From Mycobacterium gordonae (GTDB lineage: Bacteria > Actinomycetota > Actinomycetes > Mycobacteriales > Mycobacteriaceae): DNA of 64,000 bases. Where the stretch lies: assembly GCF_001417955.2 (NCBI RefSeq), contig NZ_LKTM01000179.1, positions 1 through 64,000 on the forward strand, read 5' to 3'. The notes under the pieces are model-generated. The model ran no database searches and had not been told where the DNA came from. It saw only the letters and a program-made list of their open reading frames with translations. Shown in pieces: positions 44,247 to 52,471 of this stretch. Numbering within the stretch: position 1 is the first letter of the stretch; every line of letters begins with the position of its first letter. Made by a program: the position numbers and the translations under genes.

Positions 44247-46244
44247 GTGTCCAAACTTTCAACCGCTGCGCGCCGGCTGCTGATCGGACGGCCTTTTCGC
44301 AGCGACCGGCTGGCCCACACGCTGCTGCCAAAGCGCATCGCCCTGCCGGTGTTTGCCTCCGACGCCCTGTCCTCGGTGGCCTATGCCCCCGAAGAGGTCT
44401 TCCTGATGCTCTCGATCGGCGGCCTGGCGGCCTACGCGCTGTCGCCGTGGATCGGGCTGGCGGTGGCCGCGGTGATGCTGGTGGTGGTGGCCAGCTACCG
44501 GCAGAACGTGCACGCCTACCCCTCCGGCGGAGGCGACTACGAGGTGGTGACGACCAATCTCGGCCCCAACGCCGGCCTAACGGTGGCCAGTGCGCTGATG
44601 GTGGATTACGTTCTCACCGTTGCCGTTTCGACCGCTTCGGCGATGTCGAACATCGGCTCGGCGGTGCCCATCGTGGCGCACCACAAGGTGTGGTTCTGTG
44701 TGGCCGCGATCCTGTTGGTGACGGCGATGAATCTGCGCGGCGTCCGGGAATCCGGGCTGGCGTTCGCGATCCCCACCTACGGCTTCATCATCGGGGTGAC
44801 CGGCATGATCGGCTGGGGACTCTTCCGCATCTTTGTGCTGGGAAACCCGCTGCGAGCGGAGTCAGCCGGCTTCCAGATGCATTCCGAGCACGGGAAGATC
44901 GTCGGTTTCGCGCTGGTGTTCCTGATGGCGCGGGCGTTCTCCTCGGGCTGCGCGGCGCTCACCGGTGTCGAGGCCATCAGCAACGGGGTGCCGGCGTTCG
45001 AGAAACCGAAGTCGAAGAACGCTGCCACCACCCTGCTGATGCTGGGTGCCATCGCCGTCACCCTGCTGATGGGGATCATCGTGCTGGCCAAGAAGATCGG
45101 GGTTCAGCTGGTCAGCGACCCCGCGACGCAACTGGCCGGAGCGCCGGCGGGCTACTACCAGAAGACGCTGGTCACTCAGCTGGCCGAGACCGTCTTCGGC
45201 AGCTTCCACATCGGGTTCGTGCTGATCACCGCGGTGACGGCGTTGATCCTGGTGCTGGCGGCCAACACCGCGTTCAACGGATTCCCGGTGCTCGGTTCGG
45301 TGCTGGCCCAGCACAGCTACCTGCCCCGCCAGTTCCACACGCGCGGCGACCGATTGGCGTTCTCCAACGGGATCGCGTTCCTGTCCCTGTCGGCGCTCCT
45401 CGCCATCATCGCGTTCCGCGCTGAACTGAGCGCCCTGATCCAGCTCTACATCGTCGGCGTGTTCATTTCGTTCACGCTGAGTCAGATTGGCATGGTGCGG
45501 CACTGGACCCGGCTGCTGCGCACCGAAACCGATCCGGCGGCGCGGCGGCGGATGCATCGTTCGCGGATCGTCAACACGGTCGGGTTGCTCGCGACCGGTG
45601 CGGTGTTGCTGGTCGTCATGGTCACCAAATTCCTGGCCGGCGCCTGGATCGCCCTGGTCGCCATGACGCTGCTGTTCGCACTGATGAAGCTGATCCGCCG
45701 CCACTACGACGGCGTCACCCGCGAGTTGGCCGAGCAGGCCGCCGAGCACGGCGACGAAATAGTGCTGCCCAGCCGCAATCACGCCCTGGTGCTGGTGTCG
45801 AAGCTGCATCTGCCCACGCTGCGTGCCCTGGCCTATGCCCGTGCGACCCGTCCGGACGTGTTGGAAGCCGTCACGGTGAGCGTCGATGACGCCGAAACCC
45901 GCGAGCTCAAGCATGAATGGGAAGAGAGCGACATCAGCGTCCCGTTGAAGGTGATCGCCTCCCCGTACCGCGAAATCACCCGGCCGGTACTTGATTACGT
46001 CAAGCGGGTCAGCAAGGAATCGCCGCGCACGGTGGTGACGGTGTTCATCCCGGAGTACGTGGTGGGTCGCTGGTGGGAACAGTTGCTGCACAACCAGAGT
46101 GCACTGCGACTCAAAGGGCGCCTGTTGTTCATGCCGGGTGTCATGGTCACATCGGTGCCCTGGCAGCTGACGTCCTCGGAACGGATCAAGACGCTGCAGC
46201 CGCGTGTCGCGCCCGGGGACGCCCGACGGGGCATATTCGATTGA
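44247..46244 (+). CDS. APC-superfamily permease, KimA-like (Rv2690c homologue)
   Basis: A 665-residue transporter with twelve hydrophobic helices in the first ~470 residues and a ~190-residue cytoplasmic domain. APC features include LPVFASDALSSVAYAPEEV in helix 1, YPSGGGDYEVV, and GVEAISNGVPAF. The C-terminal domain (LVLVSKLHLPTLRALAYA ... VFIPEYVVGRWWEQLLHNQ) resembles the USP-like domain of KimA, a high-affinity K+/H+ symporter. Neighbouring TrkA-like genes support a potassium role, but substrate is inferred. GTG 44247 (VSKLSTAARRLLIG). Its stop overlaps the methyltransferase start. Confidence 0.88.
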   Translation: MSKLSTAARRLLIGRPFRSDRLAHTLLPKRIALPVFASDALSSVAYAPEEVFLMLSIGGLAAYALSPWIGLAVAAVMLVVVASYRQNVHAYPSGGGDYEVVTTNLGPNAGLTVASALMVDYVLTVAVSTASAMSNIGSAVPIVAHHKVWFCVAAILLVTAMNLRGVRESGLAFAIPTYGFIIGVTGMIGWGLFRIFVLGNPLRAESAGFQMHSEHGKIVGFALVFLMARAFSSGCAALTGVEAISNGVPAFEKPKSKNAATTLLMLGAIAVTLLMGIIVLAKKIGVQLVSDPATQLAGAPAGYYQKTLVTQLAETVFGSFHIGFVLITAVTALILVLAANTAFNGFPVLGSVLAQHSYLPRQFHTRGDRLAFSNGIAFLSLSALLAIIAFRAELSALIQLYIVGVFISFTLSQIGMVRHWTRLLRTETDPAARRRMHRSRIVNTVGLLATGAVLLVVMVTKFLAGAWIALVAMTLLFALMKLIRRHYDGVTRELAEQAAEHGDEIVLPSRNHALVLVSKLHLPTLRALAYARATRPDVLEAVTVSVDDAETRELKHEWEESDISVPLKVIASPYREITRPVLDYVKRVSKESPRTVVTVFIPEYVVGRWWEQLLHNQSALRLKGRLLFMPGVMVTSVPWQLTSSERIKTLQPRVAPGDARRGIFD

Positions 46245-47437
46245 GCCTCGAATCCGCCGGCGGGGAACTGACTTTGGTCACGGGCGCCCCCGCCAATGGC
46301 GGCAGCTGCATCGCGCATCACGAGGGCCGGGTGGTCTTCGTCCGCTATGCGCTGCCCGGGGAGAAGGTACGGGTGCGGGTCACCGCCGACCGCGGATCCT
46401 ATTGGCACGCAGAGGTTGTCGAGGTGCTTCAGGCGTCGGAAGACCGCACGGATTCACTGTGCCCGATCGCGGGCGCGGACGGTGCCGGATGCTGCGACCT
46501 GGCCTTCGCAGCGCCCGCGGCGGCACGTGACCTCAAGGCGCAGGTGGTGGCCAACCAGCTGGACCGGCTGGGCGGACACAGCTGGTCGGGGATCGCTGAA
46601 ACGCTGTCGGCCGACGGGCCGACCGGCTGGCGCACCCGGGTTCGCCTCGAGGTCGGATCCGACGGCCGCCCCGGGTTTCATCGCTACCACAGCGACGAGT
46701 TGGTTACCGATCTGCGCTGCGGACAGTTGCCGGCCGGGATGCTCGACGGGCTGTCCGGCACCGAGTGGCCGGCCGGTGCGCACCTGCACGTGGTCCTCGA
46801 CGACGACGGTGAGCGGCACGTGCTGCGTACAGCCCGGCAGGGTAAGCGCACGGTGTCGAAGGTGATCGAAGGCGACTATCACGCCGTGCAGCGGGTGGGT
46901 ACGCGCAGCTGGCGAGTACCGGTGACGGGGTTCTGGCAGTCGCATCGCGAAGGGGCGCGGGTGTACAGCGAACTGGTTGCGGACTGGGCCCAACCGGCGT
47001 CCGGGGCGACGGCCTGGGACCTCTATGGCGGAGCCGGGGTCTTCGCCGCCGTGCTCGGCGCCGCGGTGGGGGAGTCGGGCCGGGTGCTGACCGTAGACAC
47101 GGCGCGCAGCGCGTCGGGGGCGGCACGTGCCGCCCTGGCCGACCTGCCGCAGGTCGAGGTCGTCACGGATTCGGTGCGACGGACGCTGGCCGGGCAGGAC
47201 AGGGGTGCCGACGTCGCGGTGCTGGACCCGCCGCGCACCGGCGCCGGTCGCGAGGTGATCGATCTGCTGGCCGCCGCCGGTGTGCCGCGGGTGGTGCACA
47301 TCGGTTGTGAGGCAGCATCTTTCGCCCGCGATATCGGGTTGTACCGCGGGCACGGCTACACCGTCGGGGAGATCAGGGTGTTCGACGCTTTCCCGCTGAC
47401 CCATCACGTCGAGTGCGTCGCGTTGCTGACCCGATAG
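46241..47437 (+). CDS. TrmA/RlmD-family RNA 5-methyluridine methyltransferase (Rv2689c homologue)
   Basis: A 398-residue SAM-dependent RNA methyltransferase. A TRAM-like N-terminal domain (residues 5-60, THE GGSCIAHHEGRVVFVRYALPGE region) is followed by Cys in SLCPIAGADGAGCCDLAF, which could bind a cluster. The methyltransferase domain has the SAM loop AWDLYGGAGVFAAVLGAAVG, the motif VAVLDPPRTGAGREVIDLL, and VVHIGCEAASFARDI with the nucleophile Cys. It methylates U at C5 of tRNA or rRNA; which site cannot be told. TTG 46241 is coupled to the permease stop (TTGA). Confidence 0.88.
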   Translation: MSLESAGGELTLVTGAPANGGSCIAHHEGRVVFVRYALPGEKVRVRVTADRGSYWHAEVVEVLQASEDRTDSLCPIAGADGAGCCDLAFAAPAAARDLKAQVVANQLDRLGGHSWSGIAETLSADGPTGWRTRVRLEVGSDGRPGFHRYHSDELVTDLRCGQLPAGMLDGLSGTEWPAGAHLHVVLDDDGERHVLRTARQGKRTVSKVIEGDYHAVQRVGTRSWRVPVTGFWQSHREGARVYSELVADWAQPASGATAWDLYGGAGVFAAVLGAAVGESGRVLTVDTARSASGAARAALADLPQVEVVTDSVRRTLAGQDRGADVAVLDPPRTGAGREVIDLLAAAGVPRVVHIGCEAASFARDIGLYRGHGYTVGEIRVFDAFPLTHHVECVALLTR

Positions 47438-47470
47438 TCCGGACGTCGCGACAGGCTAGACTCCTTCGCG

Positions 47471-47520
47471 GTGTGCCGGGAAGTCTGGTCGGCGATGTCT
47501 TGTTGTCGAACCGAAAGGCT
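47471..47520 (+). other. Candidate structured leader upstream of the antiporter
   Basis: Within the 98-bp gap before GTG 47536, GTGCCGGGAAGTCTGGTCGG (from 47473) can form nested stems: GCCG with CGGC enclosing CCGG-GAAGT-CTGG-type pairing. The next ~25 bases (TGTCTTGTTGTCGAACCGAA) are not obviously paired. The position just before an ion-transporter start suggests a cis-acting RNA. No Rfam-type motif I can name matches with confidence. Confidence 0.4.
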
Positions 47521-47535
47521 TGAGCGGTTGCTGTC

Positions 47536-48999
47536 GTGAGCGAGACTGCCCGTTACGCACTGATCGTCTTGTTCACCAGCGCCGTCGGATTGATCGCGGT
47601 CCTCGCGAACCGGCTCACCGAGCGGGTGAAGATCCCGGTGCCGCTGCTGGTGCTGGTCGGAGCCGCCGTGGCGGTGCACGCGGTGCCGGTGGTGCAGCCG
47701 CCCTCCGAGCGGACGGTGGAGCGGGTGCTGACCATCGCGCTGGTGCTGGTGTTGTTCGACGGCGGGATGCACATCGGTCCCGCGCGGTTCCGCGCAGCGG
47801 CCGGTCCCATCCTGTCCGTCGGGGTGCTGGGCACCGCGCTCACCGCCGCCGGGGCGGCGCTGATGTTGCATTACGCGTGCGGAATCAATTGGTACGCCGC
47901 GGTTCTGGTGGCTACCGCGGTGGCTCCCACCGATCCGGCCGTGGTCTTCTCCGTGCTGGGCAAACGCGAGATCTCCGGTCGCAGCAGCACCATCCTGGAG
48001 GGTGAGTCCGGCGCCAACGACCCGGTCGGCATCTCGCTGATGGCCAGCCTGATCGCCGCGGGTGGTCTCAGCGCGGCCGGGTTCGCCGGTGTGGGAACGC
48101 AATTCGTGCTGCAGATGGCGATCGGTGGGGCCGTCGGAGTGCTCGGCGGCCGGGCCCTGCTCGTGTTCATGCGCCGCGTGGCCCTGCCCAGCGAGGGCCT
48201 CTACCCGCTGCGGACACTGGCCTCGGCGCTGATGATGTACGGCATCGCCACGCTCGCGCACGGCTCGGGGTTTCTGGCGGTGTTCGTCGCGGGCATCGTG
48301 ATCGGCGACGCGCGCGCCCCGTACAAGCCGGAGATCAAGCGGTTCCACGCCGCGCTGGCGGGGCTGGCCGAGATCATTGCCTTCACCGTGCTCGGGCTGA
48401 CCGTCGACATCGGCGTGCTCGCCCACCCGGATGTCTGGATTCCCGGGCTGATCCTGGGCGTGGGCCTGACCGCTCTGATCCGGCCGTTGGCAGTGAGCGC
48501 GTGCCTGATGCCGGTGCGACTGGAGCGCAACGAGCGCAGCTTCATCCTGTTCGCCGGCCTCAAGGGGGCGGTGCCGATCCTGCTCGGCGAGTTCCTGCGG
48601 GCCGCCCATATCGCCGAGGCCGAACGGTTGTACGGCATCGTGGTCGTCGTCGTCATCTTCTCCGTTCTGGTGCAGGGCAGCTCGGTGCCCGGCGTGGCGA
48701 GGCTGTTGCGGTTGCCGATGCGGACCGTTGAGACGCAGCCGTGGGAGATCGGGGTCCGGCTCGCCGACGAACCCCACGGCGTCCACCGCTTCACGGTCGC
48801 CCAGGGCTCCACCGCGCAGGGATGCACGGTCGAGGGGCTCGGTGACCAGGTCGGTGACATCTGGGTGAGCATCGTGGTGCGCACCACCGGTGTGGTGCCG
48901 GTGCGCGGCGACACCGAACTGCAGGCCGGCGACGAGGTCGTCGTCCTGGCGGATCCCGAACTGCATGACACGCTCGCCGAACTGTTCGGTGCCTCATAG
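47536..48999 (+). CDS. CPA1 cation/proton antiporter with TrkA_C-like tail
   Basis: A 487-residue antiporter. About twelve hydrophobic helices (residues 8-400) hold the ion-binding ATAVAPTDPAVVFSVLGKR with the Asp pair region, and LEGESGANDPVGISLMAS, whose Asn-Asp is the family hallmark. A cytoplasmic C-terminal RCK_C/TrkA_C-type domain runs from about 405 (WEIGVRLADEPHG ... ELQAGDEVVVLADPEL). This layout fits CvrA/NhaP2-type K+(Na+)/H+ antiporters. In M. tuberculosis this position holds ABC-transporter and ars genes instead. GTG 47536. Nearby ceoB/ceoC and the KimA-like permease suggest potassium/pH homeostasis. Confidence 0.87.
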   Translation: MSETARYALIVLFTSAVGLIAVLANRLTERVKIPVPLLVLVGAAVAVHAVPVVQPPSERTVERVLTIALVLVLFDGGMHIGPARFRAAAGPILSVGVLGTALTAAGAALMLHYACGINWYAAVLVATAVAPTDPAVVFSVLGKREISGRSSTILEGESGANDPVGISLMASLIAAGGLSAAGFAGVGTQFVLQMAIGGAVGVLGGRALLVFMRRVALPSEGLYPLRTLASALMMYGIATLAHGSGFLAVFVAGIVIGDARAPYKPEIKRFHAALAGLAEIIAFTVLGLTVDIGVLAHPDVWIPGLILGVGLTALIRPLAVSACLMPVRLERNERSFILFAGLKGAVPILLGEFLRAAHIAEAERLYGIVVVVVIFSVLVQGSSVPGVARLLRLPMRTVETQPWEIGVRLADEPHGVHRFTVAQGSTAQGCTVEGLGDQVGDIWVSIVVRTTGVVPVRGDTELQAGDEVVVLADPELHDTLAELFGAS

Positions 49000-49048
49000 G
49001 GCGGCCGCTCGCCCTGCTGCGGTTGCGCGCGCTGCGTAGACTGGCCAG

Positions 49049-50965
49049 ATGCTGGAACAGATCCGCGGGCCCGCCGATCTGCAGCACCTTTCGCAACAGC
49101 AGCTCCGCGACTTGGCACAAGAGATCCGCGAGTTCCTGATCCACAAGGTTGCTGCCACCGGAGGACACCTCGGCCCCAACCTCGGTGTCGTCGAACTGAC
49201 CCTCGCCTTGCACCGGGTGTTCGACTCGCCGCACGACCCGATCATCTTCGACACCGGTCATCAGGCCTATGTGCACAAGATGCTGACCGGTCGCGCCCAC
49301 GAGTTCGAGACACTGCGCAAGAAGGGCGGCCTGTCGGGATACCCGTCCCGCGCCGAGAGTGAGCACGACTGGGTTGAATCCAGCCATGCCAGCGCGGCGC
49401 TGTCGTATGCGGACGGCCTGGCCAAGGCGTTCGAACTCACCGGACACCGCAACCGGCACGTGGTCGCGGTGGTCGGGGACGGCGCGCTCACCGGCGGCAT
49501 GTGCTGGGAGGCGCTGAACAACATCGCCGGCTCACAACGTCCGGTGATCATCGTCGTCAACGACAACGGACGCAGCTACGCGCCGACGATCGGCGGGGTG
49601 GCCGACCACCTGGCCACCCTGCGATTGCAGCCGGCCTACGAGCGACTCCTGGAGCGGGGCCGCAACGCAATGCAGGCGGTGCCGGTGGTCGGCGAGGTCG
49701 CCTACCACTTCATGCACAGCGTCAAGGCCGGCATCAAGGACTCCCTGTCGCCGCAGCTGCTGTTCACCGACCTCGGCCTGAAGTACGTCGGTCCGGTCGA
49801 CGGCCACGACGAGCGGGCGGTGGAGGTCGCGCTGCGCAGTGCCCGCGGCTTCGGCGCCCCGGTGATCGTGCACGTCGTCACTCGCAAGGGGATGGGATAC
49901 GGCCCGGCCGAGGCCGACGAGGCCGAGCAGATGCACTCCACGGTGCCGATCGACCCGATCACCGGCGTGGCCACCAAGGTGGCGGGCCCGGGCTGGACGT
50001 CGACATTCGCCGAGGCGCTGATCGACGTCGGTCGAAAGCGCCGCGACATCGTGGCCATCACCGCGGCGATGCCCGGACCGACCGGGCTCTCGGCGTTCGG
50101 CGAGGTGTTTCCCGACCGGTTGTTCGACGTCGGCATCGCCGAGCAGCATGCGATGACGTCGGCGGCCGGGCTGGCGATGGGCGGAATGCACCCGGTGGTC
50201 GCGATCTACTCGACATTCCTGAACCGGGCCTTCGACCAGATCATGATGGATGTGGCGTTGCACAAGCTGCCCGTCACCATGGTGCTCGACCGCGCCGGGG
50301 TCACCGGCAACGACGGCGCCAGCCACAACGGCACGTGGGACCTGTCGATCCTGGGAGTGGTGCCCGGCATGCGCGTGGCAGCGCCCCGCGACGCCACCCG
50401 GCTGCGCGAGGAACTCGGCGAGGCGCTCGACGTCAATGACGGCCCCACTGCTTTGCGTTTCCCCAAAGGCGATGTAGGCGAAGACATTCCGGCGTTGGAG
50501 CGACGCGACGGGGTGGACGTGATGGCGGTGCCGGCCGCGGGCTTGAACACCGACGTGTTACTGGTGGCGGTCGGCGCGTTCGCCTCGATGGCCCTGGCCG
50601 TCGCGAAGCGTCTGCTCGACCAGGGGATCGGTGTGACCGTCATCGACCCGCGCTGGGTGCTGCCGGTGCCCGGCGCGGTGCGCGAGCTGGCGGTGCAGCA
50701 CAAGCTGCTGGTCACCTTGGAGGACAACGGGTTGGCCGGAGGTGTGGGCTCGGCGGTATCGGCCGCGCTGCGGGCAGCCGACATCGACATCCCCTGCCGC
50801 GACGTCGGGCTCCCGCAGCAGTTCTACGAGCACGCGTCGCGTGGTGAGGTGCTCGCCGAGCTGGGGCTCACCGACCAGGATGTGGCCCGGCGGATCACGG
50901 GTTGGGTTGCGGCGCTGGGGACTTCACCGGTGGAGCAGTCCGCGATCAGCGAGCAGCTGGACTAG
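49049..50965 (+). CDS. dxs: 1-Deoxy-D-xylulose-5-phosphate synthase Dxs
   Basis: A 638-residue ThDP enzyme making DXP from pyruvate and glyceraldehyde-3-phosphate, the first step of the MEP isoprenoid pathway. The order of domains is standard: N-terminal [17 protein letters not shown] and [15 protein letters not shown], then ThDP/Mg motif [18 protein letters not shown], then the pyrimidine domain [20 protein letters not shown] with catalytic Glu, and the C-terminal transketolase domain. It feeds DMAPP to MiaA and polyprenyl phosphate to arabinan synthesis. ATG 49049. Its end overlaps the convergent P450 by 20 bp. Confidence 0.97.
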   Translation: MLEQIRGPADLQHLSQQQLRDLAQEIREFLIHKVAATGGHLGPNLGVVELTLALHRVFDSPHDPIIFDTGHQAYVHKMLTGRAHEFETLRKKGGLSGYPSRAESEHDWVESSHASAALSYADGLAKAFELTGHRNRHVVAVVGDGALTGGMCWEALNNIAGSQRPVIIVVNDNGRSYAPTIGGVADHLATLRLQPAYERLLERGRNAMQAVPVVGEVAYHFMHSVKAGIKDSLSPQLLFTDLGLKYVGPVDGHDERAVEVALRSARGFGAPVIVHVVTRKGMGYGPAEADEAEQMHSTVPIDPITGVATKVAGPGWTSTFAEALIDVGRKRRDIVAITAAMPGPTGLSAFGEVFPDRLFDVGIAEQHAMTSAAGLAMGGMHPVVAIYSTFLNRAFDQIMMDVALHKLPVTMVLDRAGVTGNDGASHNGTWDLSILGVVPGMRVAAPRDATRLREELGEALDVNDGPTALRFPKGDVGEDIPALERRDGVDVMAVPAAGLNTDVLLVAVGAFASMALAVAKRLLDQGIGVTVIDPRWVLPVPGAVRELAVQHKLLVTLEDNGLAGGVGSAVSAALRAADIDIPCRDVGLPQQFYEHASRGEVLAELGLTDQDVARRITGWVAALGTSPVEQSAISEQLD

Positions 50966-52301
50966 CGCGTTCGGCGATCTCCACGGTCAGCCCGGGCCAG
51001 GGCCGCAGCGCCGCGATGTTGTGAGCCCGGATATGCTGCGGCGGCAAACGCAGGGTCGTCCTCCCGACCAGTCGGGCGAGCATCACCATCATCTGAGTGA
51101 TCGCGATGGACGAGCCGATGCATCGATGCAGCCCACGGCCGAACGGGATGAACTCGTACGGTGTCGGTTTGCGATAGTCGGGTGCGGCAGAATCCCAACG
51201 TTCGGGACGGAATTCCCATGGTTCGGGCCAAAGCTCGGGAAGCCGGTGGGTGACGTAGGCGCTGAAAATCAGGCGCTGGCCGGCCCGGATCGGGTGCCCC
51301 TCGAACCGCAAGTCACGCTTCACTTTTCGTGCCGAGTTCGTCGTGCACAGCCGCACTGTCTCGTGCACGACGCCGTTGAGATAGGTCAGGTCCCTGAGGG
51401 TGGCCGGGGTTGGTGGCCGGCCGTTCAGTACCCGACGCACCTCGGCGGCGGCGGCGTCCCAGGCGCCTGGAACCGTCAGCAATGCGTAGATCGCCCACGC
51501 GAGAGCCCCGCTGGTGACCTCGTAGCCGTCTGCGATCAGTGAGACGATCATGTCCCGAATCTCGTTGTCGCTCAGTGATTCACAGCGATCAGCGCGACCA
51601 CTGATCAACGTCGTCAGCATGCGGTCGTCGGCTCTGGGCCGCAGGCGGGAGTCGGCTATCACCGCGTCGACGAGTTCATCGATGCGTTCTCGCGAGGCTT
51701 TTGCCCGGCGCGCGAATGGTGACCCGAGCCACCGATGCAGCCGTCTCCTGCTCGGATTGAGATTTGTAAGGTCGATCAGCGGCTGCAGCTGTTCACCGAG
51801 GTAGTCGGCGTGGACCGCGATACGCGGACCGAACAGGCACTCGGCGGTGTTGCGCCGGATCACCGAGCGAAATTGCTGGAAGATGTCGACTCGCGTCCCC
51901 GGCAGCCAGGCATCGATCACGGCGTCGGTGTTGACAGCCATTGTCTGCACATAGTCTCCGACCCGCCTGTGCTGCAGTGCCGGAAGCGCGAAGCCACGCC
52001 GCCGGCGATGGTCGTCGCCATCGCTGACGATCAGCGCCGTCGGGCCGTCTACTGGGATCAACTCCTCGAACGCTTCCCTCCAACTGAACGCGTCGGAATT
52101 GGTGAAGACGAACTCGTTGGCTGCGGCGCCTAGCAGGATCACCGTGTCGCGACGACGGACGTTGATCACGGGGCCCCGTTGCCGGTACAGCGTCAGCAAC
52201 GCCTCGCACGGCGGAAACGCACATAGCCGAGGATGTTCCGCCACGTTGACCTCCTCAGGAGCGTCGGTCAGCGAAAGGCTATCGCTGCCGATCACGGACA
52301 T
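50946..52301 (-). CDS. Cytochrome P450 paired with a mini-ORF
   Basis: A 451-residue P450. The haem-ligand loop is [17 protein letters not shown] with the Cys thiolate, the K-helix ExxR is HETVRLC, and [11 protein letters not shown] fits the meander. In the I-helix, [15 protein letters not shown] replaces the usual acid-Thr pair with Glu-Val followed by Thr, which is atypical. No ferredoxin or reductase gene is adjacent. ATG 52301 follows GGAG by six bases. No P450 is known at this place in M. tuberculosis. Its start is 63 bp from a divergent 27-codon ORF, and I infer a peptide substrate is possible; a lipid or sterol substrate remains the alternative. Confidence 0.92.
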   Translation of the reverse strand: MSVIGSDSLSLTDAPEEVNVAEHPRLCAFPPCEALLTLYRQRGPVINVRRRDTVILLGAAANEFVFTNSDAFSWREAFEELIPVDGPTALIVSDGDDHRRRRGFALPALQHRRVGDYVQTMAVNTDAVIDAWLPGTRVDIFQQFRSVIRRNTAECLFGPRIAVHADYLGEQLQPLIDLTNLNPSRRRLHRWLGSPFARRAKASRERIDELVDAVIADSRLRPRADDRMLTTLISGRADRCESLSDNEIRDMIVSLIADGYEVTSGALAWAIYALLTVPGAWDAAAAEVRRVLNGRPPTPATLRDLTYLNGVVHETVRLCTTNSARKVKRDLRFEGHPIRAGQRLIFSAYVTHRLPELWPEPWEFRPERWDSAAPDYRKPTPYEFIPFGRGLHRCIGSSIAITQMMVMLARLVGRTTLRLPPQHIRAHNIAALRPWPGLTVEIAERASPAAR

Positions 52302-52311
52302 GTTAAGCTCC

Positions 52312-52334
52312 GTTATACGAATCAACAAGATTCG
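52312..52334 (-). promoter_or_regulatory. Candidate P450 promoter with inverted repeat
   Basis: On the minus strand TATAAC (52317-52312) is a good -10, ten bases before the P450 ATG. Immediately upstream is CGAATC-AACAA-GATTCG (52318-52334), a 6-bp inverted repeat filling the space between -10 and -35. This is where a repressor would act, and it also sits 30 bp before the divergent mini-ORF. The -10 is close enough to the start to suggest a very short or leaderless transcript. Confidence 0.5.
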
Positions 52335-52364
52335 AAATGCGGATCGCAACGGCTAGGACTAACG

Positions 52365-52448
52365 ATGGATCACGAACTTCTGTTTTTCGAGGACGAGGCG
52401 GCGTACACCATGCCGCAAGCCACCTTCAACGCCTACAACTGCGAGTAA
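52365..52448 (+). CDS. 27-residue peptide ORF, candidate ribosomal peptide precursor
   Basis: Starts ATG 52365 with AGGA (52355-52358) six bases upstream and ends with TAA at 52448. The N-terminal half is acidic with Leu-Leu-Phe-Phe, leader-like, and the tail is TFNAYNCE. There are three Phe, two Tyr and one Cys in 27 residues. Codons after the first six end almost always in G or C, matching local coding bias, which argues against a chance ORF. It occupies the gap between the P450 and the RNase D-like gene and is divergent from the P450. I infer a substrate for the P450, for example an aromatic or Tyr-Cys cross-link. No homologue is known to me. Confidence 0.55.
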   Translation: MDHELLFFEDEAAYTMPQATFNAYNCE

Positions 52449-52471
52449 CGGTCCAGGTCAGGAGACGTGCG

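Noticed and set aside
47404..48966. 520-codon His/Arg/Gln-rich minus-strand ORF over the antiporter
   Set aside because: Composition is typical of an antisense frame of a hydrophobic membrane protein.
52385..52430. 13-codon minus-strand ORF opposite the candidate peptide gene, co-directional with the P450
   Set aside because: No ribosome site, Ser/Arg-rich chance composition and poor fit to known precursor types.
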